Positions 13,780 to 24,200 of a DNA stretch of 64,000 nt are shown piece after piece; the stretch's first letter is position 1; every line of letters starts with the position of its first letter. Source of the DNA: Liolophura sinensis (Eukaryota; Mollusca; Polyplacophora; Chitonida; Chitonidae); contig NC_088307.1 of assembly GCF_032854445.1 (NCBI RefSeq), positions 2,916,001 through 2,980,000 of the forward strand. The letters are read 5' to 3'. Position numbers and translations under genes: made by a program. The notes under the pieces are model-generated. The model searched no databases and was not told the DNA's origin. It worked only from the letters and a program-made list of their open reading frames with translations.

Positions 13780-13912
13780 ATGAAAGTGCTGCCGCAACTG
13801 AAGTATCAGTTAGAAGACACCAGACATGACACCCCACCCAGGATTAAAACCGGGTCTCCCGACCTAGAGGCGGACGATCTAACCATTAAGCCACCGAAGC
13901 TGTTCGTACAGA
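13780..13912 (-). mobile_element. Second SINE family (GACGAGGAGTC type), tRNA-like head copy
   Basis: On the minus strand the head reads GGTGGCTTAATGGTTAGATC (A-box-like), then a GGTTTTAATCC B-box-like motif, then GGTGTCATGTCTGGTGTCTT as in the copies at 17110 and 20575. Best read as a tRNA-derived SINE. Confidence 0.7.
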
Positions 13913-13942
13913 TGTATGTTCCATACAAATACATTATTTGCT

Positions 13943-14262
13943 ATGTGGCCAACGTGCATGGTTATAGGCCAGATTCATTCGTTCGTTATGTGTGGCCAAT
14001 GTGCATAGTGATAGGCCAGATTCATTCATTCGTTATATGCGTTATGTGTGGCCAACGTGCATGGTGATAGGCCAGATTCATCCATTCGTTATATGCGTTA
14101 TATATGGCCAACATGCATGGTGATAGGCCAGATTCATCCATTCGTTATATGCGTTATATATGGCCAACATGCATGGTGATAGGCCAGATTCATCCATTCG
14201 TTATATGCGTTATATATGGCCAACATGCATGGTGATAGACCAGATTCATTCATTCGTCAAGT
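13943..14262. repeat. 56-bp minisatellite, about 5.5 copies
   Basis: The unit contains GGCCAACATGCATGGTGATA, GGCCAGATTCATCCATTCG and TTATATGCGTTATATAT. The first units are more diverged (CGTGCATGG), the last three nearly identical. Confidence 0.95.
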
Positions 14263-15630
14263 GAACTGCCATAACGATTCAGTCCATTATAACGTCACTC
14301 ATATATGTTCATGTCAGTGTCCTTCGAGTACTGAAGTGATCATTGTATGTATTGCATTATGCTGTTGTATAAAATGTGACCTTTACAGAGACTCTCAGGA
14401 AGTACTTTCTTGAACAGGAGTTTAACGTCGCATTGAAGGATTTCCCACGCGTATGCATGATACCATTGTGGTTATGTCCTGGTATTTCCCGTCATACATG
14501 CAAATAAATCGGTTTGCGGGTATTGTCTATATGATAACTTCATATGGTAACTTTACATCATTTATGTATAGAAGGCCTATATATAACTTTGCGTGAGGAT
14601 ATGCCTGGATATGAGGATGACAAAATCACAGAATGACTGTACTGATTTATTTACGAAAGCCTCTGCATAGCGTAACAGCTTACAATCATTTTACGTAAAT
14701 TATTCAGTTCATTACTTCAGTAATATATTTAGTATACTCCATCTAATTGCTGTCAAGTGGCTATAAGTATGTTCCCACGGGTCTGAGCTTCTCGCCATCA
14801 GCCTGTGTCCTTGTCAACCATGTGACGCCTGTGAATGACAGGTAAATGACACCTTTATTAGCTTAGTTCGCCAGGTGAAGCTCTCGTCCAGGTATAACCA
14901 CTAATGACGCTATGTGATGTAGAGACATATGTGCGACACAAACACGCCGTGTATACCCCTGACCCCCACCCCGACACATTGTCCTTGGGTGACAAAGACT
15001 ATTACTAGCCCATTTAGATCAAACCAGAAGCTTACTGCGTAGTACAATAGAGACGTCTACACTAAATGCAATATTGTTTTTGGACAAAGGAATCGGCGAC
15101 AGTTTCCCAGGCATTACCGTCTATGCCCTTGAAGTGTATGTATTGTCATCAGAGCTATTAGTTCTCTCTTACAAAAGGAGGCTCCCACAGGGTGATTGTG
15201 TCAACTAACCCACACTTTATGCCACAAACTTACCCTTAATGGGCGTGTGTTCCGGGTAACAATACCGATTTCTCCATTACATGTACGTATGGGAGAACGA
15301 TCATGACGTAAAATTTAACCAACACAAACAATCATACCTCAGTTTCAGACGGCAGTCGCCTTTATAGCCAATGTAGCACCGGTGAAGATTTTTGCTCATT
15401 TCGATATTTATTTATTTCATGCATATATGAAGTAAACAATAGCGACATACCGCGAAAATTGACGACATCTTACACCCAGTCCTTTTGTTAAGTGACTTGC
15501 CAGTGGTGAGAGATAATATGTCAAAGATCTGACATTGGACCGATAGACAAAACGACTTACATATCGAGCTGTTTATCGCATGCCATTAACGTTTAGATGT
15601 TAGGGTGTTGCCAAATCACACTGATCGTAT
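14263..15630. other. Non-coding DNA
   Basis: No gene, long repeat or RNA gene recognised in this interval. Confidence 0.5.
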
Positions 15631-15637
15631 GGTACGT

Positions 15638-15778
15638 GGGAAGATCTGCCGATGGTCGTGGGTTTCCCCCGGATACTGCCCGGTTTCCTCGCACCACAAT
15701 GCTGGCAGTCGTCATATAAATGAAGCATTCTAGAGTACAGTGTAAAACACCAGTGAAGTACATACATAAATATAACAC
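15638..15778 (+). mobile_element. SINE 3' fragment
   Basis: Reads ACGTGGGAAGATCTGCCGAT, then ACTGCCCGGTTTCCTCGCAC and tail GAGTACAGTGTAAAACACCA with a CATACATAAATA end. Head missing. Confidence 0.8.
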
Positions 15779-16599
15779 TGGCTATAAACACAATTTGATT
15801 TGTTATTGTAAGGAGGTTGGAGTCTAATTCGACCTAATTTTGTATTAAATAGTTTTGGAAGTATTATGTTAAAAGGCTTTTGACAAATTGCCATATATGA
15901 TAACACTACACATACCTGACATACATGCTGAGCGTAGCTACGCGTACAGGTATCGCTTTGTACCTGAAATAGATCTATGTAAGGGACTTTGTTATTATTA
16001 TCCGTCATACATTGAAGACAATGCACGTATTTGCTCATTTCTAATTCAGTGTTGCACCATCGCTGTCAAACATCGCATTGCTTCGCCACAATTCCATATA
16101 TACACCTGATGTCAACCTCAGGTGCACGTGTATGACAACACTGGGCATGACGGAATGGCTTGGCGGCCGTTTGAGGGGCGACCACAGCCGTGTGGGAATT
16201 CGTCCGCCGAGTGTATGTGGTCAACTTACGGGCTTCAGCACAACAAAGCGGGTCTATTCACAGCGAGATTGTGGGCTTACAGCACGACAATAGCCGGCCA
16301 GGTGAACACATATACCTGACAGACAAAGGCTGGTGTGAAGTGAAATCGACAGGTGGGATGGACAGCGCCGGTCACAGCGACCGCTTTCGTCTGCACACCT
16401 TAGCTAAGGTGACATCGGACCTGGATGGTGTGGAAGGTTATACTATATGGGTATAAATGGGTATGGCTTATATGTGGGTGTTAAGAGTGGTGCTAAACAA
16501 AAATGAAATAAATAAATATCAGGGCTGACATAATTACGTTGATAAACTGGTCCAGTTCCGGCCTACAGTATTTCTGGCATACATATACCATATGGACAA

Positions 16600-16765
16600 G
16601 TTTCATACTTGGCAGTGTGTGGGAAAGTCTGCCAGGAACCTGCGAACGATCATGGGTTTTCCCGCACTCTGCCCGGTTTCCTCCTACCATAATGCTGTCC
16701 ACCCTCATGTTAGTGAAATATTTCTAAGTACTGCATTAAAGACCAATCAAATAAGTGAATAAACA
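16600..16765 (+). mobile_element. SINE 3' fragment, diverged
   Basis: Reads GTGTGGGAAAGTCTGCCAGG, CTCTGCCCGGTTTCCTCCTA, then GTGAAATATTTCTAAGTACT and an AATCAAATAAGTGAATAAA end. Confidence 0.78.
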
Positions 16766-16814
16766 GGTTCATACTTGCATTACATCATTTGGGTACTGAT
16801 TACACTTAGTTTTC

Positions 16815-17020
16815 CCAGTTACCACCATCATTGAAAATTGTCGACTGCTTCTCTTTGCAGTCGACAATTATACGTACTTTATATACATGCACTCTCTTAT
16901 ATTTTTTGTGGCTTGTGTTGACGTTTTGTGAATTGGCCGTGCGAATATTGACAAAGAACGTCCATTTTGATTGACCGCTGGTATACGAAAGTCTGTTTCG
17001 ACGCAAAGATCCGACAGTGT
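16815..17020. repeat. Interspersed repeat (CGACTGCTTCTCTTTGC type), copy 1
   Basis: Shares GACTGCTTCTCTTT, ACTTTATATAC, ACTCTCTTA, GGCTTGTGTT/GGTTTGTGTT and GCTGGTATACGAA with 17590-17790. This copy also has a 13-bp perfect hairpin at 16836-16869. Confidence 0.7.
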
Positions 17021-17109
17021 ATCCTCAAGATACCACTCCATATTGCACTGTTCTTGAAGCCTTGGTGACAGTAAGTGGTTCGAAGTCGGTAAACCCTGAA
17101 ATCATACCC

Positions 17110-17365
17110 GGGTCAGGTCATACCAAAGACTTTAAAAATGATACTTGTTGCTGCCTCGCTTGGCGCTCAGTACTAAGACGTTAGAGCTAGGAAACAGGTC
17201 TGGTTGGCCCGGTGTAAGTATAATGTGACTCAGTGGGGTGTCATCTCTGGTGTCTTCGGAATGATTCTTCAGGGGCGGCAGCACTGTAGCGGCATGGACA
17301 AGCCCTGCCCAAGGAAGACACAATGTGTACACACGCCTAATGACTCCTCGTCGTCACATGACTGA
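17110..17365 (+). mobile_element. Second SINE-like family (GACGAGGAGTC type), full-length copy
   Basis: Matches the reverse complement of 20575-20830 along its length: AAGACTTTAAAAATGATACT, TCTGGTTGGCCCGGTGT, GGTGTCTTCGG, GGCGGCAGCACT, then AATGACTCCTCGTCGTCACA. About 255 bp, non-coding. Confidence 0.75.
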
Positions 17366-17589
17366 AAAGAATTGCTAAGCACGACGTCAAACTCAAAACC
17401 CCATTGTGGCTACTTCCGCTTAACTCGGGGCTAGGTACCGTATTTTCAACTTGTTGAATTAAATCGCCACGTTGGATACATGAACAGATGCAATCAAAGC
17501 GCAACAGAGATACATATTTTTTTATCGACAACTTACATTCTAGCATGGTAGACGATCTGAATGCTGATTTCAATCATTCGCCTGGCACA

Positions 17590-17790
17590 TACCTTGCGTC
17601 TTTCCAACTTCAGCGGAAACTGTTGACTGCTTCTCTTTACATGATTCCGTCCTATTTTCATACTTTATATACTCTCTTAGTTCTTTGGTGGTTTGTGTTA
17701 TACGTCGTTTTGCGATTATTGACCTGAAATGCCCTTATTGCTTGACGGCTGGTATACGAATGTCTGTTTCGACGCCTAGATTAGTGACGC
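17590..17790. repeat. Interspersed repeat (CGACTGCTTCTCTTTGC type), copy 2
   Basis: Diverged copy of 16815-17020. A third copy in the opposite orientation lies at about 40905-40990, sharing AAGAGAAGCAGTCAACAGTT and GACGGAATCATG. Confidence 0.7.
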
Positions 17791-18009
17791 CTAAAGTTAC
17801 GTACTCTGTACGGGCGAGCTAAAAATTATATTCTTTATGCTGCTTAGCTATTTGTAATGAACTGTTATAAATTATATAAAATACATACAAAACGACCTGT
17901 CTTCCGGTATTTGTATTTATTTATTTGTTTAATTTCTGGTGAAGGCCTCACGCTAGATGTTTTCACAGAAATGACCGGGGTACAAATGTAGATGGCGAAG
18001 AGTGCCTGG

Positions 18010-18240
18010 AGTAAACAGCGTAATTACCCAAGAGCTTTTCACAAATGCGGTCGCTGTGAGTTCAAGTCCAGCTCATGCTGGCTTCCTCTCTGCCTGTACC
18101 AGGGAAGGTATGACGGCAACATGCGGATGGTTGGCGGTTTCCTCCCGGGCACTGCCCGGTTTTCTCCCATCATTTATAAATGAAATATTCTTGAATACGG
18201 CATAAAACACCAATCAAATAAATAAATAAATAAATAAAGC
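18010..18240 (+). mobile_element. SINE, near full length
   Basis: Reads GCGGTCGCTGTGAGTTCAAG (B box), CCAGCTCATGCTGGCTTCCT, a GGCACTGCCCGGTTTTCTCC core and tail AATACGGCATAAAACACCAA with six AAAT units. Confidence 0.88.
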
Positions 18241-18756
18241 TGCAGCATAAGCAGGGCGAGATGGCCTCGAGCATGCGACCTCATTGGTAAAGGATTTGAT
18301 TGCAGCGAGCCACTGTATTAACCATTTGCCCCATGCTGCTAGACTGGCATACCGGTAACTTTCTAAGTAAGGTGTTTGGAGCACGCCACCTTATGTAATG
18401 GAGATTAATTTGTTTTTAGATACACATGTACGAGATTCCATGAGTGAAATTATGTCGTCTTTTCCCCAATGTGATCATGGGAATTGCCTCTCTTTGATTC
18501 GGATCGCCGTAAGGAGCCAGAAATACGATATATTCGTATTCACCAGTTTGTTATCGAGGGGAGACGACTTTGGTGAATCATTTTAGCTGTTTGGCCTTAA
18601 GAGTAGTCTCCCATTCATTTGTTGCACTGTATATTCCGGGTTATGCCTACAAACGGATTTCATGTGAGGTTCCATGCCTTCTGCTGACTCGATGCTCCAT
18701 TCTTCCCAGTTGAGAAGATTTTTGGCAACTAGCTAATTCACAACGCCCTTAGAAGT

Positions 18757-18783
18757 AGTGGGGTCCCCAATGGGGACCCCACT
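18757..18783. other. Perfect 12-bp inverted repeat with 3-nt loop
   Basis: Arm AGTGGGGTCCCC, loop AAT, arm GGGGACCCCACT. It sits directly at the left edge of the duplicated segment that starts at about 18783. Confidence 0.9.
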
Positions 18784-19012
18784 TGACGATTCTGGGATAT
18801 CTCGCGGAGTGGGCGTATGGTAGGCTATGTGATAAGGACCGATTATATGGGGTGTATATGTACACAGATATTATAACATGCGACAAGATAAGGCTACATG
18901 TATTGTGTGTGCATAATAAACGGCCCCTTATTCCGCCCCCCCCCCCCCCCCCATCCAAGTAATTCCTTCGCTCACAGGTTATGACGTCACAGGTTAAAAG
19001 CGTAAATTTTTG
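18783..19012. repeat. Duplicated 0.2-kb segment, copy 2
   Basis: Pair of 13427-13635. It contains an uninterrupted C run at about 18936-18953 where copy 1 has a mixed CT tract. Confidence 0.85.
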
Positions 19013-19124
19013 GAGTGTCTAACAAAAAATAGACAAACAGGCGGAAGCCAAACATTCCCACCCATTTTCCACTCATATTAGTTACATTTAATTTCATACA
19101 ATTACACACATTAATAGAGCGCTA

Positions 19125-19372
19125 GCTCAACGTAACGACCCAGAAGGCTCTCACCAATGCGGCGGCTGTGAGTTCAAGTCCAGCTCATGCTGGCTTCCTC
19201 TCCGGCCATAAGTGGGAAGGTCTGCCAGCAACCTGCGGAAGGTCGTGGGTTTCGCCAGGGCTCTGCCCGGTTTCCTCCCACCATAATGCTGGCCGCCGTC
19301 GTATAAGTGAAACATTCTTGAGTACGGCGTAAAACGAAAATCAAATAAATAAATAAACAAAACAAGTAAATA
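19125..19372 (+). mobile_element. SINE, near full length, well preserved
   Basis: Reads AACGACCCAGAAGGCTCTCA, GCGGCTGTGAGTTCAAGTCC, GGGCTCTGCCCGGTTTCCTC, CTGGCCGCCGTCGTATAAGT and GAGTACGGCGTAAAACGAAA with an AAATAAATAAA end. One of the best copies for a consensus. Confidence 0.92.
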
Positions 19373-19429
19373 TTTCATGGGGATTGTTGTACGTAATATT
19401 GTACTGGTAACAGTTGTTCGAAAGTGTGT

Positions 19430-19650
19430 TAGCTAATACTGTTATTAAGTTATATTTTATATTGAAATTTTTAGCCAAACTAACCAGCCAGTACAGTTCT
19501 CCAAAGTCAAAGTATAACAGCGGCAGTTTAAGTTCATATTACACAATTTTTTTAGGCTAAGAACAAAACTGAAGGCTTAAAGTTAACTCTGGTATTAAGT
19601 CTTAAACCAGTTTTGAACAAACCGGGCCCAGATGTATAAATTGTACTTGA
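19430..19650. repeat. Interspersed repeat, copy 2 (partner at 8041-8270)
   Basis: Same ordered blocks as copy 1, including TATTAAGTCTTAAACC. Confidence 0.65.
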
Positions 19651-19704
19651 GCAAGAAACATTTATCAAATTTATTGATTATCCCACGGTTCATTCATCTT
19701 AGAC

Positions 19705-19800
19705 TCTCGGTCTATTTGTCCATCTGTCCGTCTGTCTATCTGTCCGTCTGTCTATCTGCCCGTCTGTCTATGTGTCCCTCTGTCCGGTCGTCTGTCTGCT
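19705..19800. repeat. TCTG/TCTA microsatellite
   Basis: Alternating CTGTCTATCTGTCCGTCTGT words over about 95 bp. Confidence 0.9.
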
Positions 19801-19940
19801 GATATACCAATCACAATTTGAGTTCTTTCCTGTTATGAGCTTGGCTTTTTAATTTATGACTTGTTTTAAGTGGATTGATAAATAATAGCCCTGGTCTCGA
19901 TCGGGATACGGTTGTTAATACTCCATTGTAATTTCAGACT

Positions 19941-20158
19941 GGGGCCTCCGTGGCCGAGGGGGTTAACACACCAGCGCGGAGCAATGACCCAGAAGCCTCT
20001 TACCAATGCGGTCGCCGTGAGTTTAAGCCACGCTCATGCGAGCTTCCTCTCCGGCCGTACGTGGGAAAGTATGCCAGCGGCCTGCGGACCATAATGTCGT
20101 CATATCAGTGAAATATTCTTGACTAACGCGTAAAACACCAATAAAATAAATAAATAAT
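19941..20158 (+). mobile_element. SINE with intact tRNA-like head, core deleted
   Basis: The head reads GGGGCCTCCGTGGCCGAGGG with an A-box-like TGGCCGAGGGGGTTAA, then GTGAGTTTAAGCCACGCTCA. The central block joins GCCTGCGGA directly to CCATAATG, skipping the GGGTTTCCCCCGG...CCTCCCA part. Tail AAACACCAATAAAATAAATA. Confidence 0.88.
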
Positions 20159-20574
20159 TTCATACTTAGCATATGTTTCTGCACATAGGCCTTTCTCTAA
20201 ACTCTCTGTTTCGTATGCCATTAAATTACAATATTTCTTGTTTTTTTTTATTCCAGTTGTACAAAAAGACTGCCTCCTTTTGAGAGAGAATATAATTTTA
20301 CTGTGACACCAGACACGACACCTTAACATAGAATTAGCAAGACACAGACACTCGGCCAGACACTTTTGTTGGGGGGTACGGGGATCAATAAATGTGAAAA
20401 TCGCCTGCCGGAATAAGCCTTATGATTTGGGGTTAACTTCTGAATCTGTAGAAGACAATTAAAGCCTGAAACTCCACAAACAGTAGAATATTACCCATCC
20501 GTTGGGTAGGATACAGCCAACAATGTGGAGGAAAAAACATGTAAGTACGTGTCCTTGGCTTTCACGTCGTCCTT

Positions 20575-20830
20575 AACAATCTTTCCGTCATATGACGACG
20601 AGGAGTCATTGAATGTGGATACATATACGGTGTCTTATTGTGGCAGGGCGAATCAATGTCACCAAAGTGCTGCCGTCACTGAAGTGTCTTGCCGAAGACA
20701 CCAGTCATGTGGTGCCACCCACTTACATCATGCTGACACCGGGCCAACCAGTCTTGATTTCTTGCTCTGCCCTGTCATTGCTAAGCATCACGCAAAGCAG
20801 TGACAAGTATCTTTTTTAAAGTCTTCGATG
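20575..20830 (-). mobile_element. Second SINE-like family (GACGAGGAGTC type), full-length copy
   Basis: Opposite-strand partner of 17110-17365: ATATGACGACGAGGAGTCAT, GAAGACACCAGTCATGTGGT, ACACCGGGCCAACCAGTC and ATCTTTTTTAAAGTCTTCG. Confidence 0.75.
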
Positions 20831-21227
20831 TGACTGGACATCCAACTTTGAGGCTAGTGGCAAAATATGCATGCAAACATGCATGTTTAGAGGCAAATAG
20901 ATGAAAAAAAACCCACATTTTTTCAAGCAGTGCATTTCAAGATTAAGCATATTTAATGAGGAATAAACCTCTGAGAATTCATCAAAATGGATCAAAATCT
21001 TGTGAATACAGGATGTCAGACTCGAGAGTATTTCGTTATGAGCGATGTCAGGCTTGTAATGCGAAAAACCGTGTACTGAAAGTCTGAGCAGTTTGGTGAT
21101 AACCAGCAGGGGATATGCTGTTATTTGCCAGATAGGTTATTTGAGTTATTTGATTGAGCAACGCCACATTCAACACTGTTTCACGTACTAGTATATGATG
21201 ACGGTCAGTTTAATGGGTTGGGGAAAC

Positions 21228-24200
21228 TAAACAACTTTCCCACAAGTGATGTACTGGTACAGAACACCATACAGGTGGAAGATAAGTAGGCGAAACAGTG
21301 AGACTGGGCAAGCTACCATCCCATGACAAATTATGTTACAGTCGAACTTTCCCACAAGTGATGTACTGGTACAGAACACCGTGTTGGTTGAAGATAAGTA
21401 GACAAAACAGTATGACCAGGTAAGCTACCATCCCATAGAAACTTATGTTACAGACGAACTTCCCACAAGTGATTTACCGGTACAGAACACCATACTGGTG
21501 GAAGATAAGTAGGCGAAACCGTATGACCGGGTAAGCGACCATCCCATGGCAAATTATGGTACAGACGAACTTTCCAACAAGTGATGTACCGGTACAGAAC
21601 ACCATGTTAGTGGAAGATAAGTAGGCGAAACCGTATGACCGGGTAAGCTACCATCCCATTGCAAATTATGTTACAGACAAATTTTCCCACAAGTGATGTA
21701 TCGGTACAGAACACCGTGTTGGTGGAAGATAAGTAGGCAAAACCGTATGACCGGGTAAGCGACCATCCCATGGCAAATTATGTTACAGACGAACTTCCCC
21801 ACAAGTGATGTAATGGTACAGAACACCATGTTGGTGGAAAATAAGTAGGCAAAACAGTATGACCGGGTAAGCGACCATCCCATGGCTAATTATGTTACAG
21901 ACGAACTTCCCCACAAGTGATGTACTGGTACAGAACACCATGTTAGTGGAAAATAAGTAGGCAAAACAGTATGATCGGGTAAGCGACCATCCCATGGCAA
22001 ATTATGTTACAGGCGAACTTTCCAACAAGTGATGTACTGGTACAGAACACCATGTTCGTGGAAGATAAGTAGGCAAAACAGTATGACAGGGGAAGCGACC
22101 ATCCCATGGCAAATTATGTTACAGGCGAACTTTCCAACAAGTGATGTACTGGTACAGAACACCATGTTCGTGGAAGATAAGTAGGCAAAACAGTATGACC
22201 GGGTGAGCGACCATCCCATGGCAAATTATGTTACAGACGAACTTTCCAACAAGTGATGTACTGGTACAGAACACCATGTTCGTGGAAGATAAGTAGGCAA
22301 ACCAGTATGACCGGGTAAACGACCATCCCATGGCAAATTATGTTACAGACGAACTTTCCCACAAGTAATGTACCGGTACAGAACACCATGTTGGTGGAAA
22401 ATAAGTAGGCAAAACCGTATGACCGGGTAAGCGACCATCCCATGGCAAATTAGGATACAGACAAACTTTCCCACAAGTGATGTACCGGTATAGAACACCA
22501 TGTTCGTGGAAGATAAGTAGGCAAAACAGTATGACCGGGTAAGCGACCATCCCATGGCTAATTATGTTACAGACGAACTTTCCCACAAGTGATGTACTGG
22601 TACAGAACACCATGTTCGTGGAAGATAAGTAGGCAAAACAGTATGACCGGGTAAGCGACCATCCTATGGCAAATTATTTTACAGACGAACTTTCCCACAA
22701 GTGATGTACTGGTACAGAACACCGTGTTGGTGGAAGATAAGTAGGCAAAACAGTATGACCGGGAAAGCGACCATCCCATGGCAAATTATGTTACAGACAA
22801 ACTTTCCCACAAGTGATGTACTGGTACAGAACACCATGTTGGTGTAAAATAAGTAGGGAAAACAGTATGACCGGGGAAGCGACCATCCCATGGCAAATTA
22901 GGATACAGACAAACTTTCCCACAAGTGATGTACTGGTACAGAACACCATGTTAGTGGAAGATAAGTAGGCGAAACCGTATGACCGGGTAAGCTACCATCC
23001 CATTGCAAATTATGTTACAGACAAATTTTCCAACAAGTGATGTACTGGTACAGAACACCATGTTCGTGGAAGATAAGTAGGCAAAACAGTATGACAGGGG
23101 AAGCGACCATCCCATGGCAAATTATGTTACAGACGAACTTCCCCACAAGTGATGTACTGGTACAGAACACCATGTTGGTGGAAAATAAGTAGGCGAAACC
23201 GTATGACCGGGTAAGCGACCATCCCATGGCAAATTATGGTACAGACGAACTTTCCAACAAGTGATGTACCGGTACAGAACACCATGTTAGTGGAAGATAA
23301 GTAGGCGAAACCGTATGACCGGGTAAGCTACCATCCCACTGCAAATTATGTTACAGACAAATTTTCCCACAAGTGATGTATCGGTACAGAACACCGTGTT
23401 GGTGGAAGATAAGTAGGCAAAACCGTATGACCGGGTAAGCGACCATCCCATGGCAAATTATGTTACAGACGAACTTCCCCACAAGTGATGTAATGGTACA
23501 GAACACCATGTTGGTGGAAAATAAGTAGGCAAAACAGTACAGAACACCGTGTTGGCGACCATCCCATGGCTAATTATGTTACAGACGAACTTCCCCACAA
23601 GTGATGTACTGGTACAGAACACCATGTTAGTGGAAAATAAGTAGGCAAAACAGTATGATCGGGTAAGCGACCATCCCATGGCAAATTATGTTACAGGCGA
23701 ACTTTCCAACAAGTGATGTACTGGTACAGAACACCATGTTCGTGGAAGATAAGTAGGCAAAACAGTATGACAGGGGAAGCGACCATCCCATGGCAAATTA
23801 TGTTACAGGCGAACTTTCCAACAAGTGATGTACCATGTTCGTGGAAGATAAGTAGAACACCATGTTCGTGGAAGATAAGTAGGCAAAACAGTATGACCGG
23901 GTGAGCGACCATCCCATGGCAAATTATGTTACAGACGAACTTTCCAACAAGTGATGTACTGGTACAGAACACCATGTTCGTGGAAGATAAGTAGGCAAAC
24001 CAGTATGACCGGGTAAACGACCATCCCATGGCAAATTATGTTACAGACGAACTTTCCCACAAGTAATGTACCAGTACAGAACACCGTGTTGGTGGAAAAT
24101 AAGTAGGCAAAACCGTATGACCGGGTAAGCGACCATCCCATGGCAAATTAGGATACAGACAAACTTTCCCACAAGTGATGTACCGGTATAGAACACCATG

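Noticed and set aside
15593-16038. Minus-strand ORFs of 61-102 codons
   Set aside because: They overlap a SINE fragment on the opposite strand; no protein signal.
18978-18990. TGACGTCA as a functional CRE
   Set aside because: It is part of a duplicated repeat with no gene nearby; a single site is not evidence of regulation.
19941-20030. Functional tRNA gene
   Set aside because: It has A- and B-box-like words but no cloverleaf closing stem, and continues directly into the SINE body.
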